Counted from the stretch's first letter, positions 27,300-36,742 are shown. The stretch: 41,502 nucleotides of DNA from Micrococcales bacterium (GCA_016719135.1 JADKAV010000027.1:1-41502); one strand, 5' to 3'. The notes: generated by a model from the sequence alone, not told the origin. Translations and numbers: made by a program.

Positions 27300-29411
27300 G
27301 TGCCACCGGTACCGCAAGCTTCCGCAGACAACATCCGCAACGTGGTCCTCGTCGGTGACGCCGGCACGGGAAAGACCACTCTGGTCGAGGCGGCGCTACT
27401 GGCCACCGGGGCCCTGACCCGGGCCGGGCGGGTGGAGGACTCGAACACGGTCAGCGACTACGACCCGGTGGAGATGCGCCAGCAGCGCTCCATCAACCTC
27501 ACGCTGGCTCCGACGGCGTACGACGGCTTGAAACTCAATCTGATCGATACCCCCGGTTACGCCGACTTCGTCGGGGATCTGAGGGCGGGACTGCGCGCCG
27601 GCGATGCGGCGCTGTTCATCGTCTCCGCCGCCGACGGACTGACCGCCGCCACGCGGATGTTGTGGGCCGAGTGTGCGCAGGCAGGCACCCCCCGCGCGGT
27701 GATCCTCACCAAACTCGACCACCAGCGCTCTTCGTTCGAGGAGTCGGTGCAGCAGCTCAAGGACGCGCTCGGTGACGGCGTCCTCCCGCTGTATCTGCCG
27801 ACGTATGCAAGTGACGGCCACACCATCTCCGGACTGATCGGACTGCTGTCACAGGAGGTCGCGGACTACTCCAGCGGTTCTCGCCAGAAACAGCCCGCGG
27901 ACGCCGAGCAACTCGAAGCCATCCAAGACGATCGGGCACGGCTGATCGAGAGCATCGTGACCGAGAGCGAGGACGAGACGCTGCTCGACGCGTGGGTCGC
28001 CGGCGAGGATCTGGACATCGACACGGTCATCGCCGACATGGAGAAGGCCGTCGTGCGCGGCGAGTTCTACCCGCTGATCCCCATCAACCCGGTCACCGGC
28101 TTGGCGATCCAGGAGGTCCTGGAGCTGGTCGCAAAGGGATTCCCGTCACCGCTGGAACATCGTGCGGTGACGGCGACGACCCCTGACGGGAAAGTGCTCA
28201 AACCGCTCACGTGTGACCCCGACGGACCACTGCTGGCAGAAGTCATCAAGACCACCTCCGAGCCGTACGTCGGCAAACTGTCCCTGGTACGGGTCTTCTC
28301 CGGAACCCTCCGGCCGGAGGCGCCGGTGCACGTCTCGGGGCACTTCGCAGCCGACAGCAGCCATCAGGACCACGACGTCGACGAACGGATCGGCTCCCTG
28401 TTCTCCCCATTGGGCAAGTCCCAGCAGCTGGTGTCGGAGTGCAGGGCCGGGGACATCTGCGCTGTGGCCAAACTGGGCCGGGCCGAGACCGGGGACACGC
28501 TGTCCGGCGTGGACAACCCGATGCTCCTGCAGCCCTGGCAAGTGCCACAACCTCTGCTGCCCACGGCGATCGAAGCCCGCACGAAGTCCGACGAGGACAA
28601 GCTGGCCAAGGCCCTCGGCCGTCTGCTCGCGGAGGATCCCAGTTTGTGGCTGGAGTCCAAGGAGGACACCGGCCAACAGGTGCTGTGGTGTTTGGGTGAG
28701 GCCCACCTCGACGTGGTCATGGACCGGCTCGCGAACGTCTACGGGGTTGCCGTCGACACCGCGCCGCTGCGGGTCTCGCTGCGGGAGACCTTCGCAGACA
28801 CCGGCCAAGGACATGGCCGCAACGTGAAGCAGTCCGGCGGTCACGGGCAGTACGGCGTGTGTGACATCGAAGTGGAACCCCTGCCGCAGGGCGCCGGTTT
28901 CGAGTTCGTCGACAAGGTCGTCGGCGGCGCTGTACCCCGTCAGTACATCGCCTCGGTGGAGAAGGGCATCCGAACCCAGATGGCCCGCGGGGTGATCGCC
29001 GGCTACCCGGTCACCGACATCCGGGTGACCCTGGTCGGGGGCAAGGCCCACAGCGTGGACTCCTCGGACATGGCCTTCCAGACCGCCGGATCACTGGCCC
29101 TCAAGGACGCCGCCGAGAAAACCAGAGTCTCCCTGCTCGAACCGGTCGCCGAGATCACCGTGGTCGTCCCGGACGACTATGTCGGCGCCGTGATGACCGA
29201 CCTGTCGATCCGGCGAGGCCGGCTCACCGGCACCGACACCGAAGGGCCGGGTTTCTCCAAGGTGACCGCGGAGGTGCCGGAGATCGAACTCACCCGCTAC
29301 GTGGTGGATCTGCGCTCGATGTCGCACGGCACCGGACACTTCTCGCGCCGGCACGTCGGATATCAGCCGATGCCCGCGGCCCAAGCCGAGAAGCTCACCG
29401 CGAGTTCCTGA
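27300..29411 (+). CDS. elongation factor G paralogue (FusA2-like)
   Basis: A 703-residue EF-G-like GTPase. G1 is GDAGTGKTT (19-27, Lys25), G3 is DTPGYADF, and G4 is TKLD in place of the canonical NKMD. Switch I is QQRSINLTL rather than the RGITI form of true EF-G. Domains II to V follow, including GHGRNVKQSGGHGQYG in domain IV and the SIRRGRLTGTD block. These departures mark the FusA2/EF-G-II group, whose role is unsettled (possibly ribosome rescue, recycling or fusidic-acid-related functions). GTG 27300 was chosen because homology starts there. A possible -10 TAGGAT lies about 60 bp upstream. Standard ribosomal neighbours are absent. Confidence 0.86.
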   Translation: MPPVPQASADNIRNVVLVGDAGTGKTTLVEAALLATGALTRAGRVEDSNTVSDYDPVEMRQQRSINLTLAPTAYDGLKLNLIDTPGYADFVGDLRAGLRAGDAALFIVSAADGLTAATRMLWAECAQAGTPRAVILTKLDHQRSSFEESVQQLKDALGDGVLPLYLPTYASDGHTISGLIGLLSQEVADYSSGSRQKQPADAEQLEAIQDDRARLIESIVTESEDETLLDAWVAGEDLDIDTVIADMEKAVVRGEFYPLIPINPVTGLAIQEVLELVAKGFPSPLEHRAVTATTPDGKVLKPLTCDPDGPLLAEVIKTTSEPYVGKLSLVRVFSGTLRPEAPVHVSGHFAADSSHQDHDVDERIGSLFSPLGKSQQLVSECRAGDICAVAKLGRAETGDTLSGVDNPMLLQPWQVPQPLLPTAIEARTKSDEDKLAKALGRLLAEDPSLWLESKEDTGQQVLWCLGEAHLDVVMDRLANVYGVAVDTAPLRVSLRETFADTGQGHGRNVKQSGGHGQYGVCDIEVEPLPQGAGFEFVDKVVGGAVPRQYIASVEKGIRTQMARGVIAGYPVTDIRVTLVGGKAHSVDSSDMAFQTAGSLALKDAAEKTRVSLLEPVAEITVVVPDDYVGAVMTDLSIRRGRLTGTDTEGPGFSKVTAEVPEIELTRYVVDLRSMSHGTGHFSRRHVGYQPMPAAQAEKLTASS

Positions 29412-29519
29412 CAGCCAATCCGTGGCCCACAAGGGCTTTCGGATTTCGTGGCCGGTACGGGCGTACGTCCGAAGTTGACGATCGGCGTCTGCAAGACCGG
29501 TGGGCCGAACCACCGCGCG

Positions 29520-31319
29520 CTACGACTCTTTGCGACCCGACCCGTACAGAGCCGCGATCTCGTTTGCGTGGTCCTTCGCGATGACACTTCGCTTCAGTTT
29601 CTGGGTCGGCGTGATGTGCCCGGAGGCCTCGGTGAACACCTCATCGAGCAGCCTCCACGCCCGGATCGATTCCGCCTTCGACACAGCCGAGTTGGCATCA
29701 TCCACCGCGGCCTGGATTTCGGCATGGAGGTCAGGATCGTCGCGCAGATCGGCGACTGTGTTACCGGGCTTACGATGCAACGTCGCCCATGGGCCCAGCG
29801 CGTCGGGATCCAGCGTGATGAGGGCGGCAATGAACGGCTGACCTTCGCCGACCACCATGGTCGGGCCGATCAGGTTGTGCGCCTGCATACGATCCTCCAG
29901 CACCGCCGGGGCGACGTTCTTGCCGCCAGCGGTGACGATGATCTCCTTCTTGCGCCCAGTGATCCGCAGGAACCCATCGGAGTCGAGCTCGCCGATGTCA
30001 CCGGTGCGCAGCCAGCCATCAGCATTGATCACCTCGGCGGTCGCAGTGGCGTTGTTGTGGTAGCCAGCCATCACGTGAGGCCCCCGCAGCCAGATCTCAC
30101 CGTCATCGGCGATACGCACTGCGGTGCCTGGCATCGGCTGTCCCACTGATCCGATGCGCGGATTGTCTGCGCGGTTGAAAGTCCCGGACGCGGTGGTCTC
30201 CGTGAGTCCGTAGCCCTCCATGACCGTCAAGCCGATGCCTGCGTAGAAGAAACCCAATCGTTCGCCCAGGTTGGCGCCACCGGTGATCGCGTACTGCAGG
30301 CTGCCGCCCATCGCAGTGCGGAGCTTCGAGTAGACCAGGCGGTCGAACAACGCGTGCTGCGCCCGGAGCCACCACGACGACCTGCCGCCCGACGACGCCC
30401 GGCCGTAGTCGATTGCCACCTTGGCTGCGCGTTCGAAGATCTTTCCCTTGCCTGCCGCGTAAGCCTTCTGCTGCGAGGCGTTGAAGATTTTCTCGAAGAT
30501 TCGGGGGACCCCGACCAGGAAGGTGGGCCGCACTGTGGTCATGTCGCCCACGAGCAGTTTCGGATTCGGACAGTGGGCCACTTTCATCCCACCAACGGCG
30601 CAATACACCTGCGCCCCGCGGCCGAGCACATGGGCCAACGGCAGGAACAGAACCGTGCGCGCGCCGGGTTCGGTGACCACCGGTTGGGTCGTGGCCACGA
30701 GCGTGCGCACGACGAACAGCAGGTTCTCGTGGGTGATCACGCAGCCCTTGGGCCGGCCCGTGGTCCCCGACGTGTAGACGATCGTCGCCGGGTCCTGCGG
30801 TGACACCTGCGCCAGCCGGGCGGCCAACGTCTCATCGGGGATGTCCCGGCCCTCCTCGGCAAGTGTGTCGAGCAGTCCCTCGTCGATGGCCCAGATGCCG
30901 AGGTCCGCGGTCACCGATCGGACCTGCACGGCCCGCTCAGCGGTATCGACGACGACTGCCCGGGCGTTGCTGTCGGCCAGAATCCATTCGATCTGCTCGG
31001 TGGACGAGGAATCGTAGATGGGCACCGCGAAGGCTCCCATCGACCACAAGGCGAAGTCCAGAACCGTCCATTCGTAGCGGGTGGGCGACAACAGCGCGAC
31101 CGGATCGCCCACACCGATCCCGCGGGCCACCAGACCTTTCGCCACAGCCCGGACCTGATCGTTGAATTGCCGGGCGCTGACGTCCTTCCAACCGGATGTG
31201 CCGCGCACGGCGTAGAGCGCCCGATCGCCGAACACCTCAGCGTTGCGGGCCGGAAGCTGGCCGATGGACCCGGTGATGGGCAATTCGATCTGTGCGGGGT
31301 ATTCGAGTTCGCGTGGCAT
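29520..31319 (-). CDS. long-chain acyl-CoA synthetase (FadD, FadD15-like)
   Basis: A 599-residue AMP-forming ligase that activates a fatty acid to acyl-CoA. It has the P-loop TIVYTSGTTGRPKG, the GYGLTETTA adenine motif, YHNNATATAEVINADGWLRTGD and the catalytic-Lys region FLRITGRKKEIIVTAGGKNVAP. Length and pattern match mycobacterial FadD15. Start 31319 was chosen because AGGA lies 6 nt upstream; an in-frame ATG two codons earlier abuts that site. The 3' end is convergent with the EF-G gene across a 108-bp gap where no clear terminator is seen. Confidence 0.92.
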   Translation of the reverse strand: MPRELEYPAQIELPITGSIGQLPARNAEVFGDRALYAVRGTSGWKDVSARQFNDQVRAVAKGLVARGIGVGDPVALLSPTRYEWTVLDFALWSMGAFAVPIYDSSSTEQIEWILADSNARAVVVDTAERAVQVRSVTADLGIWAIDEGLLDTLAEEGRDIPDETLAARLAQVSPQDPATIVYTSGTTGRPKGCVITHENLLFVVRTLVATTQPVVTEPGARTVLFLPLAHVLGRGAQVYCAVGGMKVAHCPNPKLLVGDMTTVRPTFLVGVPRIFEKIFNASQQKAYAAGKGKIFERAAKVAIDYGRASSGGRSSWWLRAQHALFDRLVYSKLRTAMGGSLQYAITGGANLGERLGFFYAGIGLTVMEGYGLTETTASGTFNRADNPRIGSVGQPMPGTAVRIADDGEIWLRGPHVMAGYHNNATATAEVINADGWLRTGDIGELDSDGFLRITGRKKEIIVTAGGKNVAPAVLEDRMQAHNLIGPTMVVGEGQPFIAALITLDPDALGPWATLHRKPGNTVADLRDDPDLHAEIQAAVDDANSAVSKAESIRAWRLLDEVFTEASGHITPTQKLKRSVIAKDHANEIAALYGSGRKES

Positions 31320-31455
31320 GTTCATTCCTGTCTGCCGTCTACCTGCATCGTTTCATGTCGCCAGCCGTGTGTCGGGGCCGCCGTGTCGCCGCCTCTTGGC
31401 TCATGCCGGCTCGCGAGGTGCCCGTCACCGTTGAGATCACGGTGCGCGCGATCAA

Positions 31456-31484
31456 TTCGACTAATCCGCAAGCCCTGACAGACT
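31456..31484 (+). promoter_or_regulatory. candidate leaderless promoter of the DUF2254 gene
   Basis: TTCGAC (31456-31461) and CAGACT (31479-31484) are 17 bp apart. The second ends 6 nt before the ATG at 31491, and no ribosome-binding site is present. This is a weak match to a consensus promoter. Confidence 0.3.
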
Positions 31485-31490
31485 CTTCAC

Positions 31491-32755
31491 ATGAACAGCC
31501 AGAAGTTCACCGACGGCAGGGCCCGCGGTCAGGTCCCAACGGTCAAGCCCGAGACCTGGTGGTCGCGGATGTGGCGGCCGTTCTGGGTACTTCCCTTGGC
31601 GATCTGCCTGGGTGCGTTCGGACTGGGTCTCGTGCTGCCGGTCATCGACCGGGAACTCGCCGAGCATCTGCCATTCGTATTCCAAGGCGGCCCGGACGGC
31701 GCACGAAGCTTCTTGAGCACGATCGCCACGGCAATGATCTCCATCACTGGCCTGGTCTTTTCGATCACCATCGTGGTGCTGCAACTGGCCAGCAGTCAGT
31801 TCACCCCGAGGGTGCTTGCCTCGTTCCTGACCAGTCGGATCACCCAGACCACGCTGGGTGTCTTCACGGCCACCTTCATCTATTCCCTCACCGTCATGCG
31901 ATCGGTGCGCGGCGGCTTCCAGAACGACAACCCCTTCGTCCCGCAGGCGTCGGTGACCATGGCGTTCGTCTTCGTCGTGGCAAGTGTCGGACTGTTCCTG
32001 GCGTTCATCCGCCACATCACCAGATCGATCCAGGTGGCAAATGTCGTGGCGCAGATCAGCGACCAGTCGGTGCGCATGGTCGACGATCTCTACCCGGAGC
32101 AGGCCGACGAGGTTCCGACCGGCAGTCGCACGTGGTCACCTTCCGCGCACACGTCACGCACGCAGGTGACCAGTGGGTCCCGTCACGGCAACGTCACTGC
32201 CCTCGACTTCGCGACCCTCGTACGCCGCGCCACCGCCGATGACGTGGTCATCGAAGTAATGGTGCAGACCGGTGAGTACGTCGTCGAAGGACAACCCGTG
32301 GCGCGGGTGTGGGGAACCGCCAACCTGTCCGAGGATGCAGCCCGGCGCATCGAGCACGCCGTGGGTCTCGGCCCGGAGCGCCTGATTCAGCAGGAGATCG
32401 GATTCGGCATCCGGCAACTCGTGGACATCGCCGAACGTGCGCTGTCCCCGTCTCTGAACGACCCGACGACCGCCTGCCAGATCATCGACGCCCTGCACCG
32501 GATCCTGCGTCCCCTGGTGCAACGCGCCTCCCCAGCCCCTACCTGATCGACCAGGACGAGCAGGTACGAGTGGTGTACCGGCCGCAGACCGTCGAGATGC
32601 TGCTTCGCCTGGCGGTCGACGAGATCGGCTACTTCGGCCGCGAGTCACCACCGGTGATGTCCCGCCTGCACGGCCTGCTCGACGATCTGACCGATGTGGC
32701 CAGTGCTCGCTATCAGCCGACTCTCGAGTCGCTGCGCAGGTCGCTCGACCGCTGA
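31491..32755 (+). pseudogene. DUF2254 membrane protein, single frameshift
   Basis: A DUF2254 protein with hydrophobic N-terminal helices (about 32-50, 75-103, 122-140, 160-180) and a soluble C-terminal half. The reading frame from ATG 31491 runs to a stop at 32546, but family sequence continues in the -1 frame from about 32525 (PSPYLIDQDEQVRVVYRP) to a stop at 32755. Adding one C to the CCCC run near 32532-32535 gives a continuous QRASPSPYLIDQDEQ. The rest is well conserved, for example SLNDPTTACQIIDALHRIL. The break is either a recent mutation or a sequencing error. It is divergent from fadD. Confidence 0.8.
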
Positions 32756-32844
32756 CTTCAGCCCGCTTCGGCAGTGGCTGGACGCTCGGTTTCAAGCGCC
32801 TGCGTCCTGCTCGACGGCTCCTTCTCGAATCCGAAGAATCAGTG

Positions 32845-33831
32845 TCAGCGGTTGTTCTTCATCCGGTACAGATCCTGGTCGGCTGCGGACAGCGCCACCT
32901 CGAGTCTCTCCGATGGCCGCCAGTCCGCCAGCCCCACACTCCAGGAGGCGGGCCCAGCGTCGCGAACGACTCGGCGCAGAACCACCCGTGCCTGCTGCGC
33001 GTCGGCACCCGGCAGAAGCAGCGCGAACTCGTCGCCACCGAACCTCGCGACCACGTCGGTTGCGCGCAGCCGGCGCGTCAAGGTGCCGGCCACGCTGATG
33101 AGAAGTTCGTCACCGGCGATATGTCCGTGCTGGTCGTTGTACGCCTTGAAGTCGTCAATGTCGACCAGTCCGACAGCGACCGGATCGCCCGACCTTTGGG
33201 CGTCGGCGGCTATGTAGGCACCCATTGCATGCAGACCCCGACGGTTCAGGACGCCGGTGAGCCCATCGGTGACTGCCTGGGAACGCAACTGGGCGACCAA
33301 CGCTGCGACAGCCACACAGACCGCAGTGCTGATCATCGCGATCACGACGAAGTACAAAGCGTGAAAACGTGGTTCGAGCACGAGCACGACCACGCCGTAG
33401 GCGACGATCATGATGCCCAGCTCGACGGCGAAACGTCTCGTAGGACGAAAGTAGGCGGCGTAGACGCCGAACAGCATGATGCTCAATCCGAGCACGACCT
33501 GCAGTTCAGCCGTCGGCGCGAAGGATGCCGCGGCAATGGCGGTCAGAGAAGTGATGACCACCGCCCCGTCCAAACCCCAGCCGTCGGCGACGCGAGGTGC
33601 GAGGAACCAGACCACCAGGGACATGGCGAGGAAGAACGCCGCAGCCGCCACATCGAACGTGCGCAGTTCATCGGATTGTGACGGCACCAACGAAAAGAGC
33701 GCCGCAGATGCACTGCTGATCAACAACAGGCCACTGAGGGCCACATAGGGCAGACTCGGATACCGGCCTGCCGCGAGCTGCGGCCACCGGACCTCGTCTG
33801 CGGCTCTGCGGGCCGCACCCCGGTCCTTCAC
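32845..33831 (-). CDS. membrane diguanylate cyclase (GGDEF)
   Basis: A 328-residue protein with about six N-terminal membrane helices (residues 28-182) followed by a GGDEF domain that would make cyclic di-GMP. The domain begins TDGLTGVLNRRGL. The active-site GGDEF at 265-269 is intact, and the inhibitory I-site RATD (256-259) stands five residues ahead, so product inhibition is likely. The sensor region matches no named domain that I recognise. It is monocistronic and divergent from the DUF6777 gene. Confidence 0.92.
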   Translation of the reverse strand: MKDRGAARRAADEVRWPQLAAGRYPSLPYVALSGLLLISSASAALFSLVPSQSDELRTFDVAAAAFFLAMSLVVWFLAPRVADGWGLDGAVVITSLTAIAAASFAPTAELQVVLGLSIMLFGVYAAYFRPTRRFAVELGIMIVAYGVVVLVLEPRFHALYFVVIAMISTAVCVAVAALVAQLRSQAVTDGLTGVLNRRGLHAMGAYIAADAQRSGDPVAVGLVDIDDFKAYNDQHGHIAGDELLISVAGTLTRRLRATDVVARFGGDEFALLLPGADAQQARVVLRRVVRDAGPASWSVGLADWRPSERLEVALSAADQDLYRMKNNR

Positions 33832-34013
33832 GCCTTCAGGCTACGTGGCAGATCGTGTAAGCGACAGGGGCGTTCACGCCGGTGCGCGGCGTACAATGGA
33901 TGTGGAGTACGAGGCCCGAGACGCATCGGTCGAGCGGGGTCACGTGCATCGACTGCCGCCCGGCCGGACCGCTGCAGACGGCTGCAGCGCCGCCTCGGGG
34001 GGAGGTGGGCATC

Positions 34014-35408
34014 ATGTCAGAGCCGCAATACTGGGATGGACAACACTGGCTTCACTGGGATGGAACAGCGTGGGTTCCCCTCCTGGATCAGCCGCCACCG
34101 CCCGCCGACACGACCGCTGAGTCCCCACCTGCCGATCCCGTTGCCTCGGTGTCCTCACGGGTTGACAACGCACCACCTCCCCGCAAGGGCCACGCCGGGG
34201 CAATCATTGCGTCAGTGGCAGTCGCCTTGGTCTTCGTGCTGCTGCTCGCAGGCGGCGCGTTCTGGTTGGTCACCCGCGGCGACGACGCCACGAAGATCGC
34301 GAATGACACGACATCGATCACCACCGTTCCGATAAATGGGACACAGGAGTCCTTCACCGATCCGGTGGGCACCGATCAGCAGATCACCCCCAAGACCACG
34401 CAACAGCCCGTCACTGTCGCGGGTGGAGAGCCCGGACTGTACGGCGGGACGCGCAATATCAGTAGCTGCGACCGCCGCCAGCTCATCGATTTCCTGATGG
34501 CGAATCCGGACAAGGGCCGGGCCTGGGCAGGCGTTCAGGGCATCGAGTACGACCAGATTCCGGCCTTTGTCATGAAGCTGACGCCGCTGTTGCTTCGTAG
34601 CGACACACTGGTCATGAACCACGGATACGCCGACGGCCAGGCAACCGTCTTTCCGTCGGTGCTTCAGGCGGGTACCGCGGTGCTAGCCGGACGCCGGGGG
34701 TTGCCGGTCGTTCGCTGCTTCTGCGGCAACCCCCTCACCGAACCGCCCGCACTGGTGCCGCGAGCGACATTCACCGGGCCCACCTGGCCGGGGTGGAACC
34801 CGCAGTCGATCACCGTCATCATCAAGAACACGACCCTCATCAACATCTTCATCGTGGTCGATCCGGCCACCGGTGAAGAATTCAGCCGCCCGGCCGGAAC
34901 AGCCGGGGGGCAAGACTCCGAGGCTGGGGCCAAGCCCACGACGGGGCCGACCCAGACGCCGAACACCGACACCCAGGTCGCCGATGTCACGGGGTTCTTG
35001 AACGCGGTGATGGCCGGTGACTATGCGGCTGCAGATAGTTACTGCACCGGCGGTTTCATCACCAGGTTCGGAGGGGCCGGCAATCTCGCTGCGGGATGGG
35101 GAGCCCTCAACGACTTCCGGATCACCGGCAGCCACACAGGTGATTCCTTCGTGGCGGTCTACGTGGAGGAGGACTGGGAGGGAGGGTTCCGGACGAGCAC
35201 CTACTACGTGACGAAGACCGGCGGCACCTATATCGACGATGCCGACTTCGTCGATACTCCGCGTGCGACCGAGCAGCCCTATCCCGAAGAGTCGTATACA
35301 GAGCAGCCGTACGACTACCCCAGCGATTATCCGGAGCAATACCCGGACGAATACCCGGAGCAATACCCGGACGACTTCAACGATCCCGGCGATGATGCTG
35401 TCGGCTGA
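34014..35408 (+). CDS. DUF6777 membrane-anchored protein
   Basis: A 464-residue protein. It starts with a short DUF2510-like tryptophan motif (YWDGQHWLHWDGTAW), then a proline-rich linker, one membrane helix (about 62-86) and an extracellular DUF6777 region (about 150-300: SCDRRQLIDFLMANPDKGRA, LRSDTLVMNHGYADGQATVF, VLQAGTAVL, VRCFCGNPL). A later NTF2-like segment (DVTGFLNAVMAGDYAAADSYC) follows. The last 40 residues are an acidic tyrosine/proline repeat (YPEQYPDEY type). The ATG has GGGGGGAGG about 8 nt upstream; an in-frame earlier start is rejected. The function of the family is unknown, and an envelope role is likely. Confidence 0.8.
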   Translation: MSEPQYWDGQHWLHWDGTAWVPLLDQPPPPADTTAESPPADPVASVSSRVDNAPPPRKGHAGAIIASVAVALVFVLLLAGGAFWLVTRGDDATKIANDTTSITTVPINGTQESFTDPVGTDQQITPKTTQQPVTVAGGEPGLYGGTRNISSCDRRQLIDFLMANPDKGRAWAGVQGIEYDQIPAFVMKLTPLLLRSDTLVMNHGYADGQATVFPSVLQAGTAVLAGRRGLPVVRCFCGNPLTEPPALVPRATFTGPTWPGWNPQSITVIIKNTTLINIFIVVDPATGEEFSRPAGTAGGQDSEAGAKPTTGPTQTPNTDTQVADVTGFLNAVMAGDYAAADSYCTGGFITRFGGAGNLAAGWGALNDFRITGSHTGDSFVAVYVEEDWEGGFRTSTYYVTKTGGTYIDDADFVDTPRATEQPYPEESYTEQPYDYPSDYPEQYPDEYPEQYPDDFNDPGDDAVG

Positions 35409-35410
35409 TT

Positions 35411-35471
35411 CACCTGCCCGGGAGGTGAGCACCACGGCGACTGGGTTCCCATGAACGGTCCATGGGCGAAC
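35411..35471 (+). terminator. two short hairpins after the DUF6777 gene
   Basis: A stem CACCT/AGGTG encloses GCCCGGG at 35411-35427, directly after the stop codon. A second stem, GTTCCCATG (35445-35453) against CATGGGcGAAC (35461-35471), has a one-base bulge and a 7-nt loop. Neither has a T tract, which is common for actinobacterial terminators. The rest of the 191-bp gap to the DedA gene shows only a -10-like AATACT at 35588-35593. Confidence 0.35.
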
Positions 35472-35599
35472 ACGTGGATGCACGGTGACATCTGGTTCGG
35501 GTGCCCCACGCACCGCCCGGATCGTGGCTGGCCCTCCTTCACCGAACCCTGGGATCGACCTACCCCCTGTCTGCGGATCAGCAGTGAAATACTGGCGAA

Positions 35600-36247
35600 A
35601 TGCTCTTCGCCTCTTTGAATCCACCCGATGAGGGTTCAGGCTTGATCGGCTTCGTGCTGAACACCATCGATCAACTCGGTGAGATCGGAGTCGGGGCGCT
35701 GATCCTGCTGGAGTCGCTGGTCCCGCCGATCCCCAGTGAAGTAGTCCTGCCCGCCGCCGGTGCGTTGATCTACTTCGGAGATCTGTCCGGGCCTCTGACT
35801 ATGTTCTGGGCGACGCTGGGTTCGTTGCTGGGCGCTTTGATCCTGTACGGCGCGGGCCGGGCCTTCGGCGAAGAGCGGACCCGGCGAGTGATGCTGGCGG
35901 TGCCACTGATCGACTCCGACGACGTCGATCGCGCCGATGCCTGGTTCAGCAAGCACGGGGAGAAGGCCGTGCTGATCGGTCGGTTGATCCCGGGGGTTCG
36001 CAGTCTGGTCTCGCTGCCGGCCGGGGCCGCGGGTATGCCCTTGGGCCGTTTCGTGCTCTTGACGACGATCGGGTCGGCGGTCTGGAACCTCCTGCTGATC
36101 GGTAGCGGCTGGCTGCTCGGCACGCAGTATCACGTGATCGAAGAACACATCGACACCGCGAACAACATCATCTACGTGCTCATCGGAGCATCCATCGCGG
36201 TATTCATCATGCGTCGACTCAACCGCGGTCGCCGAGCTGCTCCATAG
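35600..36247 (+). CDS. DedA/SNARE-associated family membrane protein
   Basis: A 215-residue membrane protein of the DedA family, whose members are linked to lipid flipping and envelope homeostasis. Conserved parts are ESLVPPIPSEVVLPAAGAL near residues 38-56 and the re-entrant GRLIPGVRSLVSLPAGAAGM near 126-146, with further helices to the C-terminus and a basic tail. A -10-like AATACT ends 6 nt before the ATG and no ribosome-binding site is seen, so the mRNA may be leaderless. The inverted repeat at 36256 lies just after the stop. Confidence 0.9.
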   Translation: MLFASLNPPDEGSGLIGFVLNTIDQLGEIGVGALILLESLVPPIPSEVVLPAAGALIYFGDLSGPLTMFWATLGSLLGALILYGAGRAFGEERTRRVMLAVPLIDSDDVDRADAWFSKHGEKAVLIGRLIPGVRSLVSLPAGAAGMPLGRFVLLTTIGSAVWNLLLIGSGWLLGTQYHVIEEHIDTANNIIYVLIGASIAVFIMRRLNRGRRAAP

Positions 36248-36255
36248 TGAGCGCC

Positions 36256-36290
36256 GACCATGAGAGGACTCTCATGGTCCTCTCATGGTC
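36256..36290 (+). promoter_or_regulatory. 11-bp repeats, probable OmpR-type response-regulator site
   Basis: One copy of GACCATGAGAG (36256-36266), a GA spacer, and then two head-to-tail copies of its reverse complement CTCTCATGGTC (36269-36279 and 36280-36290) lie upstream of the secreted-protein gene. Direct repeats with an 11-bp period are the usual target of OmpR/PhoB-type regulators, and one is encoded 2.4 kb downstream. The inverted pair could instead form a hairpin after the DedA gene, but no T tract follows. Confidence 0.6.
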
Positions 36291-36346
36291 GTTTCATACA
36301 TCTGTCCTTCACTAAAGGTGTCAGGTTCACCAATGAAAGGACAATC

Positions 36347-36742
36347 ATGAAACGCACCGCAGCACTTCTGGCCACATCCGCCGTCGCCGCCGGCGGCTTC
36401 GGACTGGCCGGAGCTTCAGCCGCCCAAGCGGACTTCGACTTCGAGCGTGAGCGTTCGGTGATGTGCAAGAACAGCAACGCCATCGCCTCGCTGTCACTGG
36501 AGAAGGAATTCGGCAACCGCATCGAGGTCGACTTCGAGGTCGAGAACGCCGTACCCAACCGCACCTGGAACGTGCGCATCAAGCACGACGGCCGGAACAC
36601 ACTGCGCACCCAGCGCGCCACCGACTTCGAGGGAGAACTCGATGTCATCCACAACGTCAGGGACCGCCGCGGTCAGGACCGTATCGTCGTGCGCGCGAAG
36701 AGCACCACTGGTGAGGTGTGCCGTGTCAAGCTCAGCATCTAG
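36347..36742 (+). CDS. small secreted protein of unknown family
   Basis: A 131-residue protein with a typical Sec signal peptide (MKRTAALL, hydrophobic core, cleavage probably after AQA at residue 28). The mature part is strongly charged and beta-rich, with two cysteines (in SVMCKNSN and GEVCRVKL) that could form one disulfide. The ATG has AAAGGA 6 nt upstream. It is the first gene after the 11-bp repeat site and overlaps the lipoprotein gene by 20 nt, so it probably belongs to the operon of the two-component system. I do not recognise the family. Confidence 0.75.
   Translation: MKRTAALLATSAVAAGGFGLAGASAAQADFDFERERSVMCKNSNAIASLSLEKEFGNRIEVDFEVENAVPNRTWNVRIKHDGRNTLRTQRATDFEGELDVIHNVRDRRGQDRIVVRAKSTTGEVCRVKLSI

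Noticed and set aside
36256..36279. intrinsic terminator after the DedA gene
   Set aside because: The hairpin is good, but no T tract follows, and the extra tandem copy of the same 11-bp unit suits a protein-binding site better.
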